NCBI GenBank assembly: GCA_050259815.1 | Contig: JBLNBI010000102.1 | Location: 1 to 6,271 of the forward strand | Direction of reading: 5' to 3' | DNA: 6,271 nucleotides | Source of the DNA: JAGTRP01 sp050259815 | GTDB taxonomy: Bacteria > Pseudomonadota > Gammaproteobacteria > Burkholderiales > Rhodocyclaceae | In this document: piece after piece, positions 1 to 5,873 of the stretch | Position numbering within the stretch: position 1 is the stretch's first letter | How the letters are laid out: each line of letters begins with the position of its first letter | Position numbers and translations under genes: made by a program | The notes under the pieces: model-generated | What the model saw: the letters and a program-made list of their open reading frames with translations, nothing else | The model's database searches: none | Told to the model about the DNA's origin: nothing

Positions 1-164
1 CCTGCCGTATTGAGCCCCGCGGCCTGGTCCCGCAGGCGCTGGAGCATGGGCAGCCGGACGAGGGCCTGGATGCCGGTGAGGAAGACGCGGCCGGAAGTCG
101 CGGTGTATTTGTCTTCCAGGGTGAAACGTGCGAGGGGGCCAAGGCCCTCTGCCAAGTTGGTCAT
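1..164 (-). CDS. Indolepyruvate (aryl-pyruvate) ferredoxin oxidoreductase, N-terminal part, cut by window edge
   Basis: Only the first 54 codons are in the window; the gene continues past base 1. The protein begins MTNLAEGLGPLARFTLEDKY. It continues with GRVFLTGIQALVRLP (residues 25-39) and ends in AAGLNTAG. This matches my memory of the amino terminus of the large (about 1150-residue) proteobacterial indolepyruvate ferredoxin oxidoreductases, which fuse the TPP-binding alpha and the gamma parts in one chain. These cytoplasmic enzymes oxidatively decarboxylate aryl or other 2-oxo acids to acyl-CoA, using TPP and iron-sulfur clusters; the catalytic motifs are outside the window. The ATG at 164-162 is supported by GGAG (bases 174-171) with 6-base spacing. 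The gene lies 100 bases downstream of the FAD dehydrogenase gene on the same strand, so co-transcription is plausible. Substrate cannot be told from this fragment; a related 2-oxoacid:ferredoxin oxidoreductase is the alternative. Confidence 0.85.
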   Translation of the reverse strand, partial: MTNLAEGLGPLARFTLEDKYTATSGRVFLTGIQALVRLPMLQRLRDQAAGLNTA

Positions 165-208
165 GGTCGTCTCCACCTTGTATGCGCCTTGTGGGCACAG
201 TTCCTTGT

Positions 209-238
209 CATCGTCCGCCGCGGGTAGCGGCGGCGATG
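209..238 (-). terminator. Intergenic stem-loop, possible terminator or attenuator
   Basis: Bases 209-221 and 227-238 form a 12-bp stem (CATCG + CCGCCGC paired with GCGGCGG + CGATG), with one bulged T at 214 and a 5-base loop (222-226). It sits between the FAD dehydrogenase stop (265) and the oxidoreductase start (164), both on the minus strand. No U-tract follows on the minus strand, so it is not a classical Rho-independent terminator. It could be a partial terminator, an mRNA-stabilising 3' structure or a processing site. The pairing is seen directly; the role is inferred. Confidence 0.4.
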
Positions 239-264
239 TCTGCAAGATGGACTTTAGGACGCCG

Positions 265-1653
265 TTATAGTTCCGGCAAGATCTTCCCGGGGTTGAGCAG
301 GTTTTTCGGGTCCAGTGCGGCCTTCAATGTACGCATCACGTCCAGGGCGGCCTCCCCGTGTTCCCTGGCCAGGTACTTGCGCTTGCCCAGGCCAACCCCG
401 TGCTCGCCGGTACAGGTGCCTTCCATGGCCAAGGCCCGTTCCACCACCCGGCTGCTGATCCAGGCGGCCTCTTCCATTTCCTTGGCATTGTCCGTGTCCA
501 CCAGCACCACCAGGTGGAAATTGCCGTCCCCTACGTGGCCGAAAAGGGCGATGGGGATGCTCACCTGGGCGATGTCCTCGTTGGTGGCGGCGATGCACTC
601 GGCCAGTCGGGAAATGGGTACGCACACGTCGGTGGGGAAGCAGCGGCTGCCCGGCTTCAATTGCAGGCAGGCGAAATAGGCGTCGTGGCGGGCCTGCCAG
701 AGCTTGCTGCGATCCTCGGGGCGGGTAGACCAGGCGAAATCCCACCCGCCGAATTCGGCTGCGACGGCCTGGACCGTCTTGGCCTGCTCCGCCACACCGG
801 CGGGGCTACCGTGGAACTCGAAGAACAGGGTGGGCGATTCGGTTAGTTCCGTCTTGCTGTGGCGGTTGATGGCATTCAGGGCCAGGGCGTCCAGGAGTTC
901 GATGCGGGCTACCGGCACGCCGAGCTGGATGGTCTGGATCACCGTCTGTACCGCATCGTCCACGGTGGGGAAGGCGCAGACGGCGGCGGAAATGGCTTCC
1001 GGGATGGGGTAGAGCTTCACGGTCAGTTCCGTGATGATGCCCAGGGTTCCTTCCGAACCCACCAGGAGCCGGGTCAGGTCGTAGCCGGCAGAAGATTTCC
1101 GGGCCCGGCCGCCGGTCTTGATGACGCGCCCGTCGGCCATGACCGTGGTAGTGGCCATGACGTTCTCCCGCATGGTGCCGTAGCGCACGGCATTGGTGCC
1201 GGATGCCCGGGTGGCGGCCATGCCGCCCAGGGTGGCGTCAGCCCCCGGGTCGATGGGGAAGAAGTAGCCGGTGCCCTTCAAAGCGTCGTTCAATTGCTTC
1301 CTGGTGACGCCGGCCTGGACGGTGGCATCCCCATCCTCGGGGTGGATGGCGATGACCCGGTTCATGCCGGAGAGGTCGACGGAGATGCCGCCCCGGGGCG
1401 CCAGCACATGTCCCTCCACCGAACTGCCGACCCCGTAGGGAATGACGGGCACGTCATGGGCGGCGCACAGCTTCACGACTTCGGCCACTTCCTCGGTGCT
1501 TTCCGCGAAGACCACGCCGTCGGGCAGCATGGGGTCGTGGACCGACTCGTCACGGCCGTGCTGGAGACGGGTGGATTCCCCCTGGGAGAAGCGCTTTCCG
1601 AAGCGCTCGGACAGGGTCGAAAGGAGGGAAGAAGGCAAGTTCGCTGCTGGCAT
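265..1653 (-). CDS. FAD-linked D-lactate / D-2-hydroxyacid dehydrogenase (GlcD/DLD family)
   Basis: This 462-residue protein has the usual length and layout of bacterial cytochrome-type D-lactate dehydrogenases. These flavoproteins oxidise a D-2-hydroxy acid to the 2-oxo acid and pass electrons to the respiratory chain. The amino-terminal FAD-binding domain (FAD_binding_4 type) shows PYGVGSSVEGH at residues 72-82, followed by a glycine-rich stretch, DPGADATLGGMAATRASGTN, and LLVGSEGTLGIITE. The carboxy-terminal FAD-oxidase domain has FGHVGDGNFH (371-380) and CTGEHGVG (414-421), the histidine-bearing motifs of this family. It ends in LLNPGKILPEL. There is no signal peptide or membrane span. 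A TTG six bases upstream (1659) is in frame, but the ATG at 1653 is preferred because a weak GGA lies 8 bases ahead of it and only 2 ahead of the TTG. GlcD-like glycolate oxidase subunit is the alternative; no GlcE or GlcF partner is visible. The neighbouring oxidoreductase would suit an aryl-lactate substrate (inference). Confidence 0.9.
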   Translation of the reverse strand: MPAANLPSSLLSTLSERFGKRFSQGESTRLQHGRDESVHDPMLPDGVVFAESTEEVAEVVKLCAAHDVPVIPYGVGSSVEGHVLAPRGGISVDLSGMNRVIAIHPEDGDATVQAGVTRKQLNDALKGTGYFFPIDPGADATLGGMAATRASGTNAVRYGTMRENVMATTTVMADGRVIKTGGRARKSSAGYDLTRLLVGSEGTLGIITELTVKLYPIPEAISAAVCAFPTVDDAVQTVIQTIQLGVPVARIELLDALALNAINRHSKTELTESPTLFFEFHGSPAGVAEQAKTVQAVAAEFGGWDFAWSTRPEDRSKLWQARHDAYFACLQLKPGSRCFPTDVCVPISRLAECIAATNEDIAQVSIPIALFGHVGDGNFHLVVLVDTDNAKEMEEAAWISSRVVERALAMEGTCTGEHGVGLGKRKYLAREHGEAALDVMRTLKAALDPKNLLNPGKILPEL

Positions 1654-1695
1654 AAACAAATTCCGAAAAGATTAGACAACGGGTAGTCCGAATGA

Positions 1696-1724
1696 TTGAC
1701 AGGCCAGGAATCCGCCGGGAAAAT
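1696..1724 (+). promoter_or_regulatory. Predicted sigma70 promoter of the transporter operon
   Basis: A perfect -35 hexamer TTGACA (1696-1701) is followed after 17 bases by GAAAAT (1719-1724), which matches 4 of 6 positions of the -10 consensus. Transcription would start near 1731 and give a leader of about 50 bases before the ATG at 1780. The position, in the gap between divergent genes and ahead of the binding-protein gene, fits well. The weak -10 suggests either modest strength or help from an activator. Confidence 0.55.
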
Positions 1725-1733
1725 CGGCCGGAT
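1710..1733. promoter_or_regulatory. Imperfect dyad over the -10 region, possible operator
   Basis: ATCCGCC (1710-1716) can pair with GG-C-CGGAT (1726-1733) if one C is bulged, making an imperfect inverted repeat centred on the predicted -10 box. A dyad here could be a regulator-binding site controlling the rightward promoter. In GC-rich DNA short dyads also arise by chance, and no regulator gene is in the window. Confidence 0.22.
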
Positions 1734-1779
1734 AACTGCAGCATTCCCCCAATAGCTTATAAATTCAGGAGACCCATCG

Positions 1780-3063
1780 ATGCGCGCTTTCCAAGCCAAG
1801 CTGTCCGTCGTTGCCCTTTCCGTTGCCGCCGCCTTCGCCTTGGCCGCCTGCGGTCAGAAGGAAGAGCCGAAACCCGCCGCTCCGGCCGCACCCGCTGCCC
1901 CGGCAGCCAAACCGGAAGTGACCGTCAAGCTTGGCCACGTGGCGCCCATGACCGGTCCCCAGGCCCACCTCGGCAAGGATAACGAAAACGGCGCCCTCCT
2001 GGCAGTGGAAGAGCTGAACGCCAAGGGCCTCGAAATCGGCGGCGCCAAGGTCAAGTTCGAACTCCTGGGCGAGGACGACCAGGCCGATCCCAAGCAGGGC
2101 ACCATCGTTGCCCAGAAGCTGGTGGACGCCAAGGTGAACGGCGTCATCGGCCACCTCAACTCCGGCACCACCATCCCGGCCTCCAAGCTCTACGCCGATG
2201 CCGGCATCCCGCAGATTTCCGGCTCCGCCACCAATCCCAAGTATACCCAGCAGGGCTTCGCCACCGCCTTCCGGGTCATGGCCAACGACGAGCAGCAGGG
2301 CAAGGCCCTGGGCGAGTTCGCCGCCAAGCAGGGCGTCAAGACTGTCGCCGTGATCGATGACCGCACCGCCTACGGCCAGGGCCTGGCCGACGAATTCCGC
2401 AAGTCCGCCGAAGCCAACGGCATCAAGGTGGTGGCCAACGAATACACCAACGACAAGGCCACCGACTTCAAGGCCATCCTCACCAAGATCAAGTCCAAGA
2501 AGCCCGACCTGGTGTTCTACGGCGGCATGGACGCCCAGGGCGGCCCCATGGTCAAGCAGATGGCCGAACTGGGCATGAAGGGTACCAAGTTCCTGGGCGG
2601 CGACGGCGTGTGCACCCCGGAATTCATGAAGCTGGGCGGCCCCGCAACCGACGGCCAGTACTGCTCCCTGCCGGGCAAGCCCCTGGAGAAGCTGGCCAAG
2701 GGCCCGGAGTTCAAGGACAAGTTCACCAAGAAATTCAACGCCGAAATCCAGCTCTACGCCCCCTACGTCTATGACGCAGTAATGGTGATGGCCGATTCCA
2801 TGAAGCGGGCCAATTCCGTGGAGCCGGCCAAGTTCCTGCCGGAAATCGGCAAGACCAAGTACGACGGTGTTACCGCCCACATCGAGTTCGATCCCAAGGG
2901 CGACCTGAAGGACGGCGCCATCTCCCTCTACCAGTACAAGGGCGGCAAGCTCGAGTACGTGGAAACCCTGGGCGGCACCCCCGCTGCCGCCGAACCGGCG
3001 CCCGCCCCGGCCGCCGCCTCCGCTCCCGCCGCTGCGCCGGCGACCCCGGCGGAGAAGAAGTAA
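1780..3063 (+). CDS. ABC transporter substrate-binding lipoprotein, LivJ-like (branched-chain/hydrophobic amino acid type)
   Basis: This 427-residue binding protein captures the substrate outside the cytoplasmic membrane and delivers it to the permeases encoded next. Residues 1-24 form a lipoprotein signal: a charged start, a hydrophobic core and the lipobox LAAC with Cys24 as the lipid-attachment site. Gly follows the Cys, so no Asp inner-membrane retention signal is seen. An Ala/Pro linker (30-45) leads into the type I periplasmic-binding fold (Peripla_BP_6, about 46-397), beginning VTVKLGHVAPMTGP. Inside are GHLNSGTTIPASKLYADAGI and ISGSATNPKYT, which resemble the LivJ ligand-pocket region. 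Cys278 and Cys295 could form a disulfide. The last 30 residues (398-427) are a low-complexity Ala/Pro tail ending in EKK. Start is supported by AGGAG (1767-1771) with 8-base spacing. The codon choice is strongly biased (AAG, CTG, GCC), as in highly expressed genes. Substrate is uncertain: branched-chain or aromatic amino acids, or related acids. Confidence 0.93.
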   Translation: MRAFQAKLSVVALSVAAAFALAACGQKEEPKPAAPAAPAAPAAKPEVTVKLGHVAPMTGPQAHLGKDNENGALLAVEELNAKGLEIGGAKVKFELLGEDDQADPKQGTIVAQKLVDAKVNGVIGHLNSGTTIPASKLYADAGIPQISGSATNPKYTQQGFATAFRVMANDEQQGKALGEFAAKQGVKTVAVIDDRTAYGQGLADEFRKSAEANGIKVVANEYTNDKATDFKAILTKIKSKKPDLVFYGGMDAQGGPMVKQMAELGMKGTKFLGGDGVCTPEFMKLGGPATDGQYCSLPGKPLEKLAKGPEFKDKFTKKFNAEIQLYAPYVYDAVMVMADSMKRANSVEPAKFLPEIGKTKYDGVTAHIEFDPKGDLKDGAISLYQYKGGKLEYVETLGGTPAAAEPAPAPAAASAPAAAPATPAEKK

Positions 3064-3083
3064 GTCTGCCTCACTTGAACGGG

Positions 3084-3107
3084 ACGGCGCCTAAGGGCGC
3101 CGTTTCT
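3084..3107 (+). terminator. Hairpin between binding-protein and permease genes, likely partial terminator/attenuator
   Basis: ACGGCGCC (3084-3091) and GGCGCCGT (3096-3103) make a perfect 8-bp stem closed by a TAAG tetraloop, followed by a short T-rich run TTTCT (3103-3107). It lies 20 bases after the binding-protein stop and 6 bases before the permease ATG. Such hairpins are known in binding-protein transporter operons, where partial termination or 3'-end protection keeps the binding protein more abundant than the membrane parts. The short T-run suggests leaky rather than full termination. Confidence 0.65.
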
Positions 3108-3109
3108 CC

Positions 3110-4033
3110 ATGGATACATTATTCCAACAGCTTATCAACGGCCTGGTCCAGGGTAGCATCTACGCCCTGGTCGCCCTCGGCTACACCATGGTCTACGGGA
3201 TCATGGGCCTCATCAATTTCGCCCACGGGGAAGTGGTCATGATCGGCACCCTGGTGGCCATCACGGTCATCAGCAGCCTCACGGCCATGGGATTGCCGGT
3301 AGGGCTCGCGGGCTTGGCGGGCGTGGCGGCGGCCATTATCGTCTGCATGGCCCTGGGCTGGTGGCTGGAGCGGGTCGCGTACCGTCCCCTGCGCCACGCG
3401 CCGCGTCTGACGCCGCTTATTACCGCCATCGGCATGTCCATCGTCCTCCAGAACTTGGCGATGATCATCTGGGGTCGCAATTACCGGACCTTCCCGCCCC
3501 TCATGGAAACCCAGACTTTCGAGGTGGCTGGCGCTAGCTTCACCAATGTCCAGGTCATGATCGTGCTGGTTTCCGCCGCCATGATGGCAGGCCTCCTCTT
3601 CCTCATCTACCGCACCAAGCTCGGCATGGCCATGCGGGCCACTTCCCAGAATCCCCAGGTGGCGAGCCTGATGGGGGTCAATATCAACCGGGTCATCGCC
3701 TCCGCCTTTGTGGTGGGTTCGGCCCTGGGGGCCGTGGCCGGGGTGATGGTGGGCAACTATTACGAGATCGCCCATTACCAGATGGGCTCCATGCTGGGCC
3801 TCAAGGCCTTCACCGCCGCCGTCCTGGGCGGCATCGGCAATATCGCCGGTGCCATGGCGGGCGGGGTGCTCCTGGGCATCATCGAGGCCCTGGGCGCCGG
3901 CTATATCGGCGACCTGACCAACGGCTTCCTGGGGAGCAATTACCAGGACATCTTCGCCTTCATCGTGCTGATCGGCGTCCTCATGTTCCGGCCCTCGGGA
4001 TTGCTGGGGGAAAAGACGGGGGATCGGGCATGA
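3110..4033 (+). CDS. livH: Branched-chain amino acid-type ABC transporter permease, LivH-like
   Basis: This 307-residue inner-membrane protein is one half of the translocation channel, with the LivM-like partner encoded next. It is hydrophobic throughout, with about eight membrane segments. The opening region GSIYALVALGYTMVYGIMGL and the following INFAHGEVVMIG (about residues 15-46) are hallmark LivH sequence. The cytoplasmic ATPase-coupling loop is MRATSQNPQVASLMGVN (about 175-191). The protein ends with FRPSGLLGEK, typical of the family. The ATG at 3110 is the only possible start near the conserved amino terminus, because an in-frame stop lies at 3092-3094. No Shine-Dalgarno is seen in the usual window; the hairpin ends 6 bases upstream of the ATG. 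The stop overlaps the next start by 4 bases (ATGA). Confidence 0.95.
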   Translation: MDTLFQQLINGLVQGSIYALVALGYTMVYGIMGLINFAHGEVVMIGTLVAITVISSLTAMGLPVGLAGLAGVAAAIIVCMALGWWLERVAYRPLRHAPRLTPLITAIGMSIVLQNLAMIIWGRNYRTFPPLMETQTFEVAGASFTNVQVMIVLVSAAMMAGLLFLIYRTKLGMAMRATSQNPQVASLMGVNINRVIASAFVVGSALGAVAGVMVGNYYEIAHYQMGSMLGLKAFTAAVLGGIGNIAGAMAGGVLLGIIEALGAGYIGDLTNGFLGSNYQDIFAFIVLIGVLMFRPSGLLGEKTGDRA

Positions 4034-5103
4034 ACGCAGGCAAGGTCCTCTGGCTCAATCCCCGCTCCGCCGGGGGCATCGCCCTCATTGCCGTCGCCCT
4101 GCTGGCGCTGCCCTTCGTGGCGGCCATGGGCGGGCAGGCCTGGGTGCGCATCGTCGATTTCGCCATCCTCTACGTCTTCCTGGCTCTGGGGCTCAATATC
4201 GTGGTGGGCTTCGCCGGGCTACTGGACCTGGGCTACGTGGCCTTCTACGCCGTCGGCGCCTACGCCTACGCCCTGCTCGCCAGCCCCCACTTTGGCTTGC
4301 ACCTGCCCTTCTGGGCCATCCTGCCCATGGGGGCGGCGGCGGCCTGCATCTTCGGTATGCTCCTGGGGGCGCCGACCCTGAAGCTGCGGGGGGATTACCT
4401 GGCCATCGTCACCCTGGGGTTCGGGGAGATCATCCGCATCTTCCTCAACAACCTGAATGCGCCTATCAACATCACCAACGGCGCCCAGGGCATCACCCTG
4501 ATTGACCCGATCGCGGTAGGAAGCTTCAAGTTCAGCGGCAATACCCAGTTGTTCGGGCTCACCTTGAGCGGGCCCCAGAAGTACTACTTCCTGCTGGTCG
4601 CTCTGGCCATCGTCGTCATCCTCATCAACCTGCGGCTCCAGCATTCCCGCATCGGCCGGGCCTGGCAGGCCATCCGGGAGGACGAGATCGCCGCTAAGGC
4701 CATCGGCATCAACACCCGCAACATCAAGCTCCTGGCCTTCGCCATGGGGGCGAGCTTCGGCGGCGTGGCTGGCGGCATCTTCGCCGCCATGCAGGGCTTC
4801 GTTTCCCCGGAGAGCTTCTCCCTGGTGGAGTCGGTCATGATCCTGGCCATGGTGGTGCTGGGAGGCATGGGGCATATCCCGGGGGTGATCCTGGGGGCGG
4901 TGCTCCTCTCCGTCCTGCCCGAGGTGCTGCGCTATGGCGTCGGCCCTGTCCAGCAGGCGGTCTTCGGCAAGGTGCTGGTGGACCCGGAAAGCCTGCGCAT
5001 GCTCATTTTCGGCCTGGCTCTGGTGCTGGTCATGCGCTGGCGGCCGGCGGGGCTGTGGCCGTCGCCGGAGCGTCGGCGCGAACTGGCGGAGAAAGTGCGA
5101 TGA
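4030..5103 (+). CDS. livM: Branched-chain amino acid-type ABC transporter permease, LivM-like
   Basis: This 357-residue integral membrane protein is the second permease and should pair with the LivH-like subunit. Hydrophobic segments run through most of the chain. Typical LivM motifs are LGLNIVVGFAGLLDLGYVAF (about 53-72) and KLRGDYLAIVTLGFGEIIRI (about 118-137). The cytoplasmic coupling loop begins WQAIREDEIAAKAIGIN (about 212-228), the site expected to contact the LivG/LivF-type ATPases. The carboxy end has the family's RPAGLWPSPERRREL. Its ATG overlaps the livH-like stop in an ATGA, and its own stop overlaps the next ATG in the same way, which implies translational coupling. A G-rich stretch ending about 9 bases upstream serves as a moderate ribosome binding site. 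The length is within the usual LivM range; the shorter amino-terminal extension compared with the enteric protein is normal for this group. Confidence 0.95.
   Translation: MNAGKVLWLNPRSAGGIALIAVALLALPFVAAMGGQAWVRIVDFAILYVFLALGLNIVVGFAGLLDLGYVAFYAVGAYAYALLASPHFGLHLPFWAILPMGAAAACIFGMLLGAPTLKLRGDYLAIVTLGFGEIIRIFLNNLNAPINITNGAQGITLIDPIAVGSFKFSGNTQLFGLTLSGPQKYYFLLVALAIVVILINLRLQHSRIGRAWQAIREDEIAAKAIGINTRNIKLLAFAMGASFGGVAGGIFAAMQGFVSPESFSLVESVMILAMVVLGGMGHIPGVILGAVLLSVLPEVLRYGVGPVQQAVFGKVLVDPESLRMLIFGLALVLVMRWRPAGLWPSPERRRELAEKVR
5088..5091 (+). promoter_or_regulatory. Ribosome binding site that fixes the livG-like start
   Basis: GGAG at 5088-5091 sits 8 bases before the ATG at 5100. It supports that start over an in-frame GTG at 5055, which would add 15 residues without family similarity and overlap the permease gene by 49 bases. 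Confidence 0.7.
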
Positions 5104-5873
5104 CTGACGTTCTTCTCGAAGCCAAGGGCGTCGCCAAGCATTTCGGCGGGGTGAAGGCCCTGCGGGACGTCTCCCTTACCATCCGCCGGGGCGAGGTCTA
5201 TGGCCTGATTGGCCCCAACGGGGCCGGCAAGACTACCTTGTTCAACTGCCTCACCGGGCTCTATGTCCCGGAAGAGGGGAGCTTCGTATTCGACGGCGCT
5301 CCCCTGGCGGCTGATGCGCCCCATCAGGCCGCAGCCCGGGGCATCGCCCGCACTTTCCAGAACATCCGCCTGTTCGGCAACATGACCGCCCTGGAGAATG
5401 TCATGGTGGGCCGCCATGTGCGGACCCGGGCCGGAGTTTTCGGCGCCATTTTCCGGGATGGGCGCACCAAGGCCGAGGAAGCCGCCATCGAGCGCCGGGC
5501 CGAGGAACTGCTCCATTACGTCGGCATCGCCGACCGAGCCTGGGACCTGTCCAAAAATCTGTCCTACGGCGACCAACGCCGCCTGGAAATCGCCCGGGCC
5601 CTGGCCACGGAGCCCAAGCTCCTGTGCCTGGACGAGCCCGCCGCCGGCATGAACGCCACCGAAACGGAGGAGTTGCGCGGCCTCGTCGAAGGCATCCGCA
5701 AGGATGGCACCACCGTGCTCCTTATCGAGCATGACGTGAAGCTGGTGATGGGCCTGTGCGACCGGGTGGCGGTGCTGGATTACGGCCAGAAGATCTGCGA
5801 AGACGTGCCGGCGGTAGTCCAGAAGGACCCGCGGGTGATCGAAGCTTATCTGGGAGGAGGCCACAGTGCTTGA
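5100..5873 (+). CDS. livG: ABC transporter ATP-binding protein, LivG-like
   Basis: This 257-residue cytoplasmic ATPase is one of the two nucleotide-binding subunits that power the importer. It contains every core motif of an ABC ATPase. Walker A is GPNGAGKT (38-45), the Q-loop Gln is residue 87 in ARTFQNIRLF, the signature is LSYGDQRRLEIARAL (154-168), Walker B is LLCLDEP (174-180) with catalytic Glu179, and the switch His is residue 211 in IEHD. The TFQNIRLF segment and the LSYGDQ form of the signature (instead of LSGGQ) are usual for LivG rather than a defect. The carboxy end, IEAYLGG, is also characteristic. The ATG overlaps the permease stop by 4 bases, and the 3' end overlaps the next gene by 8 bases. 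The length matches the family. Confidence 0.96.
   Translation: MTDVLLEAKGVAKHFGGVKALRDVSLTIRRGEVYGLIGPNGAGKTTLFNCLTGLYVPEEGSFVFDGAPLAADAPHQAAARGIARTFQNIRLFGNMTALENVMVGRHVRTRAGVFGAIFRDGRTKAEEAAIERRAEELLHYVGIADRAWDLSKNLSYGDQRRLEIARALATEPKLLCLDEPAAGMNATETEELRGLVEGIRKDGTTVLLIEHDVKLVMGLCDRVAVLDYGQKICEDVPAVVQKDPRVIEAYLGGGHSA
5855..5860 (+). promoter_or_regulatory. Ribosome binding site that fixes the livF-like GTG start
   Basis: AGGAGG, a full Shine-Dalgarno match, lies 5 bases before the GTG at 5866. No ATG lies in this frame near the conserved start of the protein, and the strong site explains use of GTG. The site is inside the 3' end of the preceding ATPase gene, which points to coupled translation. 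Confidence 0.75.

Noticed and set aside
10..270. A plus-strand open frame at the left edge as a candidate small gene.
   Set aside because: The minus strand of the same stretch encodes a recognisable oxidoreductase amino terminus with a ribosome binding site; the plus-strand product resembles nothing.
859..1686. Long plus-strand open frames (also 358-846) opposite the FAD dehydrogenase gene.
   Set aside because: The translations are rich in Gly, Asp, His and Val without recognisable domains, while the minus-strand frame carries full flavoprotein motifs. They are codon-bias shadows.
1756..1763. TTATAA sequence near 1756-1763 as a -10 box on either strand.
   Set aside because: On the plus strand the leader would be only about 10 bases and start next to the ribosome binding site. 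On the minus strand TATAAG has no acceptable -35 hexamer 16-18 bases upstream.
1765..2880. A 371-codon open frame on the minus strand opposite the binding-protein gene.
   Set aside because: It is the mirror of a strongly biased GC-rich gene. The translation is repetitive in Gly, His, Leu and Val, shows no family motif, and the plus-strand frame has clear homology.
5562..5606. LSYGDQ instead of LSGGQ in the LivG-like ATPase as a possible defect.
   Set aside because: LivG proteins commonly carry variants such as LAYGQQ here; all other ATPase motifs are intact.
4932..5864. A 310-codon minus-strand open frame opposite the end of livM and livG.
   Set aside because: No domain or credible start signal is seen, and it covers two well-supported genes on the other strand.
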